Below are positions 18,116 to 27,800 of a stretch of DNA of 64,000 bases, piece after piece. The notes under the pieces are model-generated. The model was not told the origin of the DNA and made no database searches. It saw only the letters and a program-made list of their open reading frames with translations. The stretch is from positions 1 through 64,000 of the forward strand of contig DJOE01000004.1 of the NCBI GenBank assembly GCA_002438405.1, given 5' to 3'. Numbering within the stretch: the stretch's first letter is position 1; every line of letters begins with the position of its first letter. This DNA comes from Cyanobacteria bacterium UBA6446. Lineage in GTDB: Bacteria; Cyanobacteriota; Vampirovibrionia; Gastranaerophilales; Gastranaerophilaceae. A program made the position numbers and the translations under genes.

Positions 18116-18505
18116 TTATAATTTATCAATCATATCATTTTTAGCTATTTCTGAATTAACCTTACTTGCAATATTATTTGCATTTTTACAAACTGATTCA
18201 ATAAATTTTACAGGTTTATTCAAAATATAGGATAAAAATTCTTTTTTAGTTTGTTTTTGAAAACTGCTCCTTGGATATTTTGATTTTATATCTGCAGCAA
18301 GTCTATTAGATTTATCTAAGGAATACAAAGAAATATCAACTTCTTTATTCCTTTTTTGTTCACTAAATAATTTTTGTAATTTTTCAACATCATCACAAGT
18401 TTTAATTCGCTTTTTCAAAACATTTTTAGCGCCATCAGACAGATTAACAGCACCAAAGCTTTGTTGGTTTGATTGTGGGGTAATATTATAATAAACTTTC
18501 ATCAT
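18116..18505 (-). CDS. Hypothetical protein with N-terminal SFGAV motif, 129 aa
   Basis: Not recognised. It is a basic, mostly helical protein without a membrane segment. The N-terminus MMKVYYNITPQSNQQSFGAV resembles that of several other lineage-specific proteins here: a short beta-like start, then a polar stretch, then SF followed by small residues. A ribosome site AAGGAGATATG precedes it. It converges with serS and is divergent from the helicase. Confidence 0.7.
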   Translation of the reverse strand: MMKVYYNITPQSNQQSFGAVNLSDGAKNVLKKRIKTCDDVEKLQKLFSEQKRNKEVDISLYSLDKSNRLAADIKSKYPRSSFQKQTKKEFLSYILNKPVKFIESVCKNANNIASKVNSEIAKNDMIDKL

Positions 18506-18615
18506 ATCTCCTTATCCTTATAAAGTATTATAAATCGCTAAAAAATATATGGTATCAAAACTCAGAAAAATTTTAAAATATCTTTAAAATATAGCTTTAA
18601 TTATAATTTACAATA

Positions 18616-18624
18616 TGTTATAAT
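18616..18624 (+). promoter_or_regulatory. Extended -10 promoter of the helicase gene
   Basis: TGTTATAAT (extended -10 TG-N-TATAAT) lies 33 nt before the ATG. No good -35 is seen, as is usual for extended -10 promoters. Confidence 0.5.
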
Positions 18625-18656
18625 ATTAATAAGAATAGCTTTATAAAGGACAGACA

Positions 18657-20945
18657 ATGAGTGAATTTCCATTTGAGTTGGACGATTTTCAAAAAGAGGC
18701 GTGTGAGATTATTGATAAAGGAGAAAGTGTTGTAGTTTGTGCCCCAACAGGAGCAGGTAAAACTGTAATTGCCGAACATGCAATAAATCGAGCATTAGAG
18801 CAAGGTTGTAGGATTTTTTATACAACGCCTTTAAAAGCTCTTTCTAACCAAAAATTTTATGATTTTTGTGAAAAATACGGCTCAGATAAAGTTGGAGTTT
18901 TAACAGGGGACACTTCCATCAATAGAAATGCACAAATTGTAATTATGACAACAGAAGTTTTCCGAAATATGTTATATGGAACAAATTTTGGAGCAGTTGC
19001 AGATAATTTAAAAGACGTTCGATATGTCGTGTTAGATGAAGTTCACTATATGAACGATGAGCAAAGAGGGACGGTTTGGGAAGAAAGTATAATCTACTGC
19101 CCAACAAATATTCAAATTATTGCCTTATCAGCAACAGTCGCAAACTGTGAAGAATTAACAAATTGGATAAACACGGTTCACTCCAAAACAAAACTCGTTA
19201 ACACAGATTTTAGACCTGTTCCGCTTAAATTTTTCTATTTTGACAGTTCTCAACCATATAAACTATTACCTCTTCTAACTCCAGACGGTAAACTTAATAA
19301 AAAAATCAAACCTGAAAAACCTCAATGGGTTAAAGGAAGAGATAAACGTAAAAAAACATACGTAAAACAAATTATTCAAAATTTAGCTGACAATGATATG
19401 TTACCTGCAATTTATTTCACTTTTTCCAGAAAAAAATGTGATGAACAAATGGAAAAATGTGCAGGTCTTGGTTTGAATACAAGAAAAGAACAAGAAGAAA
19501 TTAAAGCATTTATAGATGAATTTATTGCAGAAAATCCTCATTTATATGGGAATAAACATATTGAATATTTAATCCAAGGTGTTGCATCACACCACGCAGG
19601 GCTTTTACCGGCATGGAAAAATTTAGTTGAAAAATTATTTCAAAAAGGACTTATCAAAGTTGTTTTCGCAACAGAAACACTTGCGGCAGGAATTAATATG
19701 CCCGCAAGATCAACCGTTATAAGTTCAACAAGCAAAAGAACTGATTCCGGACATAGAATACTCACGGCTAACGAATTTCTTCAAATGTCAGGGAGGGCAG
19801 GACGGCGAGGAATGGACGAAGTCGGTTATGTAACAATTGTTGGCACTTCTTTCCAAACACCAGATGAAGTCGCTGAACTTGTATTAAGTGATTCAAATCC
19901 TCTTGAAAGTAGATTTTCCCCAAGCTATTCTATGGTTTTGAACTTGTTACAGCGATTTAATCTTGAAGAATCAAAAGAACTTATTCTAAAAAGTTTTGGT
20001 TATTATTCTTCTGATTTTAGACTTAAACCAATTTTAAACCAAATTGAACAATACGAAAATGAAATTAAAGAACGTAGCTTTGTTTGTCCATATCATTTGA
20101 ATGATGAAAAAATGCACGAATATGACAAATTAAGATTTTTATACGTTCAAAATAGACAAACTTATAAAAAAATTCTTAAACAAGAGAAATCAAAACACAG
20201 ACCTCTTACACCAGAAATTATTGAATTCGGAAAACGAAATAAGGCTGAATTACAAAAACTTCAAAGTTATGCCTGTGATATGTGCAAACATTACAAAAAA
20301 CACTCTAAAAATCTTGAAGTTATTGAACGACTTTTAAATAAAAAGAAAAAATTAAACAAAGAAATTGAAAAACAAAAAGATATTTACTGGAATAAATTCC
20401 TAGCTCATCGTGCTGCGTTAAAGGATTACGGATATCTTGTAAACGATTACCCGACAGATAAAGGTAAAACAACATCACAAATTCGTTCTGAAAATGAATT
20501 GTTCTTAGCTGAAATTATTTTCTCCGGAATACTAGAAAATCTAACCCCATCACAACTTGCAGGGGTAATTTGCGCTTTAACAACAGAAGATTTGAGAATC
20601 GAAATTCCATATATTCCATTCTCAGAACCGGTTAGGAAAACTCTTAACCAAATAAGAAATATCAAGCGAAAACTTGAAAAAACTCAAAACAAATATGATA
20701 TAGAAGCGCCTTTATATATAAATCCATACTTTAGTTCACTAATTGAACTATGGGTTGAGGGTGCTGAATGGGAAACCGTTTCTGAACAAATTGAAATCGG
20801 AGAGGGTGATATTGTTAGAGCTTTCAAACGAGTAGTTGATGTCTTAAGGCAATTAACAACAATTGATAATGTACCGGAAAGCTTAGTTTTCACGGCAAGA
20901 GAAGCAATTGAAAAAATCCAACGGCCTCCGGTTGATGTTGATTAA
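18657..20945 (+). CDS. Ski2/Mtr4-like DEVH-box RNA helicase
   Basis: A 762-aa superfamily-2 helicase of the type common in Cyanobacteria, plastids and Actinobacteria (HelY) and related to exosome helicases. Motif I is APTGAGKT (residues ~30-37), Ia TTPLKALSNQK, II DEVH, III SALSATVAN, IV-VI include VFATETLAAGINMPAR and QMSGRAGRRGMD. After the RecA domains comes a charged helical insert with paired cysteines (SYACDMCKHYKKH), then a DSHCT-like C-terminal region (from ~620). The likely role is RNA unwinding in decay or rRNA maturation. It has an AAAGGACAG ribosome site and stops 4 nt short of the convergent pseudopilin. Confidence 0.9.
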   Translation: MSEFPFELDDFQKEACEIIDKGESVVVCAPTGAGKTVIAEHAINRALEQGCRIFYTTPLKALSNQKFYDFCEKYGSDKVGVLTGDTSINRNAQIVIMTTEVFRNMLYGTNFGAVADNLKDVRYVVLDEVHYMNDEQRGTVWEESIIYCPTNIQIIALSATVANCEELTNWINTVHSKTKLVNTDFRPVPLKFFYFDSSQPYKLLPLLTPDGKLNKKIKPEKPQWVKGRDKRKKTYVKQIIQNLADNDMLPAIYFTFSRKKCDEQMEKCAGLGLNTRKEQEEIKAFIDEFIAENPHLYGNKHIEYLIQGVASHHAGLLPAWKNLVEKLFQKGLIKVVFATETLAAGINMPARSTVISSTSKRTDSGHRILTANEFLQMSGRAGRRGMDEVGYVTIVGTSFQTPDEVAELVLSDSNPLESRFSPSYSMVLNLLQRFNLEESKELILKSFGYYSSDFRLKPILNQIEQYENEIKERSFVCPYHLNDEKMHEYDKLRFLYVQNRQTYKKILKQEKSKHRPLTPEIIEFGKRNKAELQKLQSYACDMCKHYKKHSKNLEVIERLLNKKKKLNKEIEKQKDIYWNKFLAHRAALKDYGYLVNDYPTDKGKTTSQIRSENELFLAEIIFSGILENLTPSQLAGVICALTTEDLRIEIPYIPFSEPVRKTLNQIRNIKRKLEKTQNKYDIEAPLYINPYFSSLIELWVEGAEWETVSEQIEIGEGDIVRAFKRVVDVLRQLTTIDNVPESLVFTAREAIEKIQRPPVDVD

Positions 20946-20949
20946 AAAT

Positions 20950-21891
20950 CTAAAATCGAATTTTTCTATTACTAGGATAATCAGGGGCAACACGCCAACC
21001 ATCATATTTTATTAAAGCAGCACAAGAAAAACCATAGTTGGAACAATCACTACGAAGTTTTGCACGAGAAGGAAGTTCATTATCATAATAAAATGGTTGG
21101 AATCCAAAAGGTTGTTGCTTTTCTTTTAACCCTAATCGTAAGGTAAAACTAAATCTACATCTTCCACCTTGTGGGTCTGCAAAAGTATTATTTGTATATC
21201 CACATCTATCTGAATTTCCTGGAAAATACATCCAATTATAACATTTTGTGGTTGGATAATCTGGTCCTGGAGATAAAGCTGAACCATCAGGGAAATACAC
21301 TACAAATGAACCATTAGAAAGATGTTTTACATGTGATATTTTAAGATATGGGGCAAAAAATTTGTTGAAAAATTTTTCAGTTTGAGATTCACCTATGACA
21401 GGATTGCCATTCATATCATATTCTACAAGAGAAGGTAAAATATAATCACAACCATGATGATCATCTAACCAATCTTTTTTATCTCCATAATCATTTTCCG
21501 CCATACGAATTACTTGATTCATAGTGGAATAAAACTTTTGAAGTTTTGTTGCTGCTGCTTGATTTTTATAAGTTTGATTTAAGCCTGGGATTGTCAGCGC
21601 TGCGACTACTCCTATAATACCGAGGGTAATTAGAACCTCGGGAAGTGTGAACGCAAGTTTCCTTTTAGGCAATAGGGCATTAAGGCAATAAGAAAATAAG
21701 TTCTTTACGTCTTTATTCCTCTCTCTTTGTGATACAAAGCAAACCACTGAGCTGTGGCGAAGTGTGTGAGTCTGTATGCGGTAGCTGAGGGCAGAATTAG
21801 TTCGTGAACTCAAGTGAACGTTACAAATTCGAGTGAGGGTCGTTCCAGTGTTTGGGATTACGACGTCACTTTGTTTTAATTCTTTATTCAT
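20950..21891 (-). CDS. Type II/IV pseudopilin with 80-residue leader
   Basis: The prepilin signature FTLPEVLITLGIIGVVAALTIP begins at residue 81, with Glu at +5 and a hydrophobic helix, so prepilin peptidase is expected to cut after Ala-80. The C-terminal ~210 residues form a Cys-rich globular head (CGYTNNTF, GGRCRFSF, DCSNYGFSC) seen in pseudopilins of this lineage. The leader is very long (usual: 6-30 residues). The start is supported by AAGGAG 7 nt before the ATG, and the second part of the leader runs through repeat-like DNA (21848-21870). It is divergent from a small XRE repressor with iterons in the gap. Confidence 0.85.
   Translation of the reverse strand: MNKELKQSDVVIPNTGTTLTRICNVHLSSRTNSALSYRIQTHTLRHSSVVCFVSQRERNKDVKNLFSYCLNALLPKRKLAFTLPEVLITLGIIGVVAALTIPGLNQTYKNQAAATKLQKFYSTMNQVIRMAENDYGDKKDWLDDHHGCDYILPSLVEYDMNGNPVIGESQTEKFFNKFFAPYLKISHVKHLSNGSFVVYFPDGSALSPGPDYPTTKCYNWMYFPGNSDRCGYTNNTFADPQGGRCRFSFTLRLGLKEKQQPFGFQPFYYDNELPSRAKLRSDCSNYGFSCAALIKYDGWRVAPDYPSNRKIRF
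21848..21870. repeat. Terminal-repeat fragment inside the pseudopilin leader
   Basis: The sequence GTGTTTGGGATTACGACGTCAC resembles the left end of the element at 9229 (GTGTTATGGATTGTTACGTCAC) and the inverted ends near 62.0 and 62.3 kb. It codes in frame for leader residues ~8-15. Confidence 0.55.
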
Positions 21892-21902
21892 TTAATACTC
21901 CT

Positions 21903-21977
21903 TATCAATATCACAATAATGTCAGCAACTATCAATATCATATTATAAAATATCAATATAATGATACTACATGTCAT
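21903..21977. promoter_or_regulatory. Three iterons and an inverted repeat between pseudopilin and XRE gene
   Basis: The 11-mer TATCAATATMA occurs at 21903-21913, 21930-21940 and 21951-21961. Directly after it TAATGA and TCATTA (within 21958-21979) form an inverted repeat. The sites overlap the region expected to hold the pseudopilin promoter, so binding by the neighbouring repressor is plausible. Confidence 0.45.
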
Positions 21978-22009
21978 TATATTCACTTATTTATTTTTAG
22001 TCAAGGTTA

Positions 22010-22015
22010 TATAAT
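22010..22015 (+). promoter_or_regulatory. -10 box of the XRE gene, 6 nt from the start codon
   Basis: Perfect TATAAT with only 6 nt before the ATG at 22022 and no Shine-Dalgarno site; a candidate leaderless transcript. The -35 is weak (TTATTT at 17 nt). Confidence 0.5.
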
Positions 22016-22021
22016 TAACAA

Positions 22022-22255
22022 ATGGAGAAAGATTTTAGATATATAATCGGACGAAATATCAAAGCAGAACGGTTAAGAAAAGATATTACACAAGAAGAAT
22101 TCGCTGAACAAATCAACATGAGTTTGAGTTATGTCAGCAAACTTGAACAAGGCTTAACTTCGCCAACTGCAATTGCATTATTCAAAATGTCTTATATTCT
22201 AAAAATTCCGATGGAAGAGTTTTTTAAAGGTATCGATATTAAATCTTCCCTATGA
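22022..22255 (+). CDS. Small XRE-family repressor-like protein
   Basis: A 77-aa protein that is little more than one cro/CI helix-turn-helix: NIKAERLRKDITQEEFAEQI with the recognition helix SLSYVSKLEQG, then a capping helix. It ends in TGA. The closest analogues are small autoregulators and transcription factors such as SinR-like proteins. It is divergent from the pseudopilin, with three iterons between, and its 3' end overlaps the convergent metalloprotease gene by 6 nt. I infer that it controls itself and perhaps the pseudopilin. Confidence 0.85.
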   Translation: MEKDFRYIIGRNIKAERLRKDITQEEFAEQINMSLSYVSKLEQGLTSPTAIALFKMSYILKIPMEEFFKGIDIKSSL

Positions 22256-23545
22256 TGCATTTTTAATTTTATAAATATCGTTAATCAATTCATCAATATT
22301 ATTACTTGGTTTTATCGATTTTGCCTGTTTCGCATAATTTAGGGCATTGTTATAATCTTGTTTGTTATAGTAAATTATCGCTCTATTATATGCAATCATA
22401 TAATTTTCATCTTCATTTTGAGCTAAGTTAGATGCAGAATTTAAAGCTTTTAGCGCTAAATCAAAATCACCCATATCAACATAAATTGAAGCTATATTTA
22501 TATATCCTGCAGCAAAATTAGGATATTTTTGAATATATTTTTGATATTCTTCAAGCTTTTTAAGAAGTCTTGCATCTTCACTACCCATAATTAGTGGTGG
22601 ATAATAAAAATTTTCGCTGTGCAAACCTTTAACATTTGAAATCGTTGGTTCTAAGCGATACAAAAGAGCTAATGTTTTTAAATCCCGAGGAGTCAAATAC
22701 TGAAAGTCAGAACGAAATAAAGCATACATGTTTTTGCTATTATCGTTAGATGCATACATCAAATCCTCTGGATTATCGCTATGCCCCATAAGCCCCAAAG
22801 TATGCCCAATTTCATGCAAAGCGGTATTATAAACTTCTAAAGGAGAAAACAACTCGTGCCGAGGATTTGTCTTAAAAAAAGTTAAATTCATTCTTTCAAG
22901 AATACCTTTTGATGAAATCACGGGATCAGTGTATGCAATTGCAAATTTGCAATTTTCCCCTTGACAAGAACTATCAGATATATCGCTAAATTTGATAACA
23001 ATATTGGCATCTTTTTCATCTTTTGTTTGCACAAATTTCACAAAATTAGTTCTTTGAGTCCATTGAGATAAAGCTTTATCTATATTTTCATAGTAATAAG
23101 CAGGTACAGATTCAACATTTTTATAATAAATCTTTAGAGGAAAAGAATTTATATCCCAACGTATAATATCATTACCGGCAACTGCATTAAAAATATAGTT
23201 GTTTTCTACACCTACAAGTAAATTATGTCTTAGCGAAACAGCTTGATAACGAGCATATTTCTTCGCTTCATCGTTAATTTTAGAATTGCCCATTTCATAA
23301 AGTTTCTTTTGAACAGAGTATGTCGGCTCGGATTTTGAAAGAGCTAAAACATAATAAAACCGTGTCAAAATATTTTTCGGGTCAGAAAATAATGATTTTT
23401 CAAATAAAGGCAATGACTGTTCATACTGACCTGCAGAATATAAAGCCTTTGCTTTATTATAATAATAAGATGCACTTAGTGGTGATTTATAAAACATATA
23501 AACCACGAGAACTACAAATAGAATAAATAATAAAACTTTACGCAT
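22250..23545 (-). CDS. Membrane-anchored matrixin-like (metzincin) metalloprotease with TPRs
   Basis: A 431-aa protein with an N-terminal signal anchor (LLFILFVVLVVYMFYKS), a TPR-like segment (YYNKAKALYSAGQYEQSLPL), then a zinc-protease domain containing HEIGHTLGLMGH, the metzincin HExxHxxGxxH motif, with a Met-turn DLMYA soon after. The C-terminal ~110 residues hold two or three more TPRs (FAAGYINIASIYVDMGDFDL). It probably acts outside the inner membrane on envelope proteins. The start overlaps the scpB end by 8 nt, making it the fourth gene of the smc-scpA-scpB operon. That linkage to chromosome condensation is unexpected. Confidence 0.85.
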   Translation of the reverse strand: MRKVLLFILFVVLVVYMFYKSPLSASYYYNKAKALYSAGQYEQSLPLFEKSLFSDPKNILTRFYYVLALSKSEPTYSVQKKLYEMGNSKINDEAKKYARYQAVSLRHNLLVGVENNYIFNAVAGNDIIRWDINSFPLKIYYKNVESVPAYYYENIDKALSQWTQRTNFVKFVQTKDEKDANIVIKFSDISDSSCQGENCKFAIAYTDPVISSKGILERMNLTFFKTNPRHELFSPLEVYNTALHEIGHTLGLMGHSDNPEDLMYASNDNSKNMYALFRSDFQYLTPRDLKTLALLYRLEPTISNVKGLHSENFYYPPLIMGSEDARLLKKLEEYQKYIQKYPNFAAGYINIASIYVDMGDFDLALKALNSASNLAQNEDENYMIAYNRAIIYYNKQDYNNALNYAKQAKSIKPSNNIDELINDIYKIKNAS

Positions 23546-24062
23546 TATTTTTCTTTTCTGCTAAATCCTGTTCAAGTTTTTGAGCCAAAGCTCTTGTATC
23601 GCCTTTTAATTTAAAGTATTCCGCAAACTTTGGAGTTGTTTTAATATTAATACTTCTACCGTTTTTATCCTTATGTTTTGATACAAGCCCTTTTTCAACA
23701 AGTTCTGCAACATGTTCATAAGCAGCAGAACGAAGTTTGACAAGTTCAGTTTGTCTAATTGGTTCTTTTAACGCAATTACAAGTAATGTTCTCAATACTG
23801 CAGGCTTCAAATCAATTGGACAAATTTTTTCAACAATATCTGAATATTCCTCCCTAACTTGAAGAATATAACCGTTCTCATCATCAATTTCCAAAGCGCC
23901 ATCTCTCGAAGCATAGTCCATAATCAAATCAAGTAGAGCTTGTTCAACTTCTTCAGGCTCTTTATCTAAATAAGTTGCAATTTCTTCCAAGGTCAAAGCC
24001 TTTGCGGTAACAAATAACACCGCTTCAATTCTAGACTTCAGTTGCTGCATCTTTATTTCCAC
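23538..24062 (-). CDS. scpB: Segregation and condensation protein B
   Basis: ScpB is the winged-helix kleisin partner that joins ScpA and SMC in the condensin-like complex. The 174-aa protein has the two winged-helix units (IEAVLFVTAKALTLEEIATY and VLRTLLVIALKEPIRQTELVKLR) with the usual length. It overlaps the end of scpA by 32 nt, so translational coupling is likely. The first Met (24062) or the fifth codon Met (24050) could be the start. Confidence 0.93.
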   Translation of the reverse strand: MEIKMQQLKSRIEAVLFVTAKALTLEEIATYLDKEPEEVEQALLDLIMDYASRDGALEIDDENGYILQVREEYSDIVEKICPIDLKPAVLRTLLVIALKEPIRQTELVKLRSAAYEHVAELVEKGLVSKHKDKNGRSINIKTTPKFAEYFKLKGDTRALAQKLEQDLAEKKNNA

Positions 24063-24861
24063 CTTTAACTACATATAAATCAGAATAAAATTCTTTTTGT
24101 TCCAATTCATAATCTGTATCTCTACACAAGAACAACAATGCAATATATGCACTGATTTTATCCATACCAAGCATTGTTAATTCTTTTAATTCAATTTTTT
24201 CTTCTCGTGCAAAAATTTGTTCAAGATTGTCTTTCAACTTCAAAACAGCTTCTTCAATATACTCTTCATGAGCCATTGAAACAATTTCTTCCGGAGTTAA
24301 TCTTGAATAATTTCTAACGTGACGTTTTGCTCTTTCGTGCGCACTTTTCATTGAAGCTCTTTTTTCTAATTTTTCATAGAACTCCAATTGCTTAATCAAA
24401 TCTTTCAAAGTAACAACACGATTACGGTTAAGTCTAATACTTGTTCTTCTTTGCAATGCTTCATCAAAACTTACAACATTACTTGTAGGAATAAACTCTT
24501 GATCTTCTGGATATTCAACAATAAATCCGTCATCATCATAAATTGTATTATCCTGTTCTTCGTCTTGAAAATCTTCCAACGACAAACCGGCTAAAACATT
24601 TGATTGCAAACGACAAAGTATCGATGCAAAAAGGAGAGTTCTTGATGCCACTCTAAGATTTAGGGATTTCAATTCAATCATTCTTTGAAGATATTTTTCT
24701 GTTACATCTAAAATATCAATGTTCCAAGGATCAATTTTACCTTGTTTTGCCATATCAACAAGAATTCCAATACCATCATTAGCATCAAATTCACCTGTTT
24801 TACCATATATAGAAGATTCTAAATCTTCAGCATTTAAAAGATTATTGTTCATTTTCGTCAT
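24031..24861 (-). CDS. scpA: Segregation and condensation protein A (kleisin)
   Basis: ScpA bridges SMC heads. Its N-terminal SMC-neck-binding helices are ILVDMAKQGKIDPWNIDILD with ASRTLLFASILCRLQSN, followed by an acidic linker (~110-135) and a C-terminal winged helix (LTMLGMDKISAYIALLFLCR). The 276-aa length is normal. It begins 20 nt inside the smc 3' end and overlaps scpB. Confidence 0.93.
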   Translation of the reverse strand: MTKMNNNLLNAEDLESSIYGKTGEFDANDGIGILVDMAKQGKIDPWNIDILDVTEKYLQRMIELKSLNLRVASRTLLFASILCRLQSNVLAGLSLEDFQDEEQDNTIYDDDGFIVEYPEDQEFIPTSNVVSFDEALQRRTSIRLNRNRVVTLKDLIKQLEFYEKLEKRASMKSAHERAKRHVRNYSRLTPEEIVSMAHEEYIEEAVLKLKDNLEQIFAREEKIELKELTMLGMDKISAYIALLFLCRDTDYELEQKEFYSDLYVVKGGNKDAATEV

Positions 24862-27800
24862 CTCTTATTTTAACTCCAGTAACTTTTGTTTTACCTTTTT
24901 CTTTTTGGGTAACACCAATAGTTCTATGAGCAGCTTCAATCATTGGTCGTCTGTGACTTACAACGACAAATTGAGTATTCGCTGATTGTTTTTGAATCAT
25001 ATCAGCAATTCTTTCAACATTCATTGTATCTAAACTTGCATCAACCTCATCAAGGGCATAGAAAGGAGCAGGTAAGTATTTTTGGATAGAGAATACTAAA
25101 GCTAAAGCTGTTAGAGCTTTTTCTCCACCTGATAAAGCTCCGAGTTTGTTATTTGTAATTTTATCTCTTGGTTTTGCTTCAATCGTCATGCCGGCAGATA
25201 GAGGGTCTTTTTCATTTTCTAAAATCAATTTACCATCACCTTCTGACAATTGATGATAAATATCTTTGAAATTTTCATTTATGGCAGTAAATGTCGTCAT
25301 AAATGCTTCTTTTTTCTGTTGTTCAAATCCATTCATCTTATCTAAAATTGATTGACGTTCAGTCGATAATGTATTGATTTGAGTGTCTAATTCTTGTTTT
25401 CTTGCAGATTTCTCTTCATAAGAAACAATTGCACGCATATTAACATCACCCAACTCTTGCATTCTCTTATCAAGTCTTTGAATCTTAGCATTTAATTCGT
25501 CAATTGATATTTGAACGGGTTCAAGTTTATCAACATCAACTCCAGAATCAGACAAAACATCTGCAGCCTCTTTCAATTGAGGCTCAAGTTCTCTTCTTCT
25601 TGCCTTGAATGATTCAATTGATTCATTAATTCTATCAATATCAGATGCTTTTACAGCGCTATTTGTTTGAAGTCCAACAAGGCTCTTATGAATTTCTTCT
25701 TTTTGTTTCACAAGTTCTCCGATTTTTTCATCAATTACCGCAATTTTATCAGATAGGGTATTTAATTGTTCCTCTAATTGAACGATTTCTGACTTATATG
25801 TTTCTTTGTCTTTTTCAAGAGTTTCATTATTTTTTATAGTGTTTTTAATATCTTCTTCTTTAGAAGTAATTAATTGTTCATTAAATTTTATTGTATTCTC
25901 AAAACCTTGAATTTCATTGTTTACATTCATTAAATTGTTATTCAAGCGACGAATTTCATCTTCTATACCTTGAGTTTTTTCTTTCAAATCTTTCAAGTCT
26001 TTATCATTTAGCAAATTATCAAGTTCTGCTAACTTGTCTTGTGCCTGTTGAATAAAATCGGCCAATTCAACCCTTTTCAATTCAATTTTGTCTAATTCTT
26101 TGTTTAAGATTTCAATTTTTGGTTCGTTTTCAGCTACAAAAGTTTTCTTTGTTTCTAATAATGACTGACTATTTTCAAATTGAGATGTCATATTAGAAAG
26201 CTCTAATTTTGCTTTAGCATATTCAGTTGATGAAGCAGAATAAGCCGAACGGATTTTGTCTAATTTGTCCTCTAATTCTCGTTTCTTAATTACAGAAGTA
26301 TCATATTTCTTTTGTAATTCATCTAATTTTGCTTTTGCTCTTTCTAAATCTTTGTCATCATTTTTTCCAAATCCAAACATTGATTTTTTAACATACCCAC
26401 CTGTAATGGCAGAAGATTTTTCGTATAATTTTCCATCTAAGGTTACCATACGATATTTACCCATTAGAGGTTCAGCTGATTCAGCATCTTCAACAATCAA
26501 TGTATCTCCAACAGCATAGAAAAATGCATCTAGATAAATATCATCAAAATCAACAAGATTGATAGCAAAATCTATTACACCTTTATTCTTTGGTAATTGA
26601 AGTCGAGTTGGAGCTTTTTTAATTTTGTTTAACGGAATGAAAGTAGCTCGACCGGAACGAGAAGAATTTAACAACTCCATTGCAACGTAAGCTGCATGCG
26701 GATCATCTACAACTATATGGGTTAATCTTCCCCCAAATGCAATATCAAGAGCTAAATTGAATTCTTCATCAACCCTACCTAATTGCATCAAAGGAGCATG
26801 TACACCCTCTAAATGAGCATTCATTACTGTATTTATTGGTAATGTAGCTCCTGCAGTTGAAGACATTGCCTTTTTCTGGGTTTCCATTTCTGTGAATTTA
26901 CGATAAGCAGCTCTTACATCATGGTCATAATCGTCAATTGATGTTTTTATATCATCAAGGTCTTTCATTGTTTTTGTTTGGATTTCTTTTAACTCGTCCA
27001 TTTCTTTTTTCAAATCAGACACTTGCATCTCTTTTAAAGATTTATTATCAGAGAAATTAGCTTTTGCGTTTTCAGCTTGTTCAATAAAAGCTCTTGCTTC
27101 ATCTAGATCCTTTTTCAAATTTTTTAATTCGTTTTCTTTTGGTAAAGACTGTTTTAATAGTTCATTATCTTTATCTTTCAAAGAATCTAAGGAGCGAGAA
27201 ACATCATTTCTTTCTTGAATATATTTATCAGCTGTTGAACTCAAACCCGAAATATCTTCAAGCTTTTTAGCAAGTTCAGCCTTTTTTTCTTTTAATTGAG
27301 TTTCAATAATTCCTACTTTGTCATGAGCAAGTTTTATATTCAATCTTTCATCTTCAATTTTCTTTTTATATGATTGAATACCGTTTTTTGCATTTTCAAT
27401 TGATTGCAAACCTTTATGAATCTGAGTATCAGAATAATCAATTGCATTCTTTTTAGTTTGAATTCGTGCTGATAAATCACTCTGAGCATCTTTTAATTTG
27501 TTACGCTCATCTTCGCCTTGTTCTTTAAGTTTTGCATCAAGTTCAGTATATTTTTGGTTTATAAGCTTGATTTTTTCATCAATATCTTTTTTATTGATTT
27601 GCTCTTCTTTTAATTTTTTATTTGCTTGAAGAATATTATCGTGAGCAATTTCTAAATTTCTTTTTAAATCAAAGAATTTAACCGTACTAACTTGTGATTC
27701 AAGCCCATTTTTTTCTTCTTGAAGTTTTTTGTATTTTAGTGCAACTTCTCTTTCTGATTTCAATTGTTCAAGAGTCTTTTCTACTTCTGTTAGAATTAAC

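Noticed and set aside
21852..22046. 64-aa frame rich in Tyr-Gln-Tyr
   Set aside because: It is the translation of the iterons between two divergent genes.
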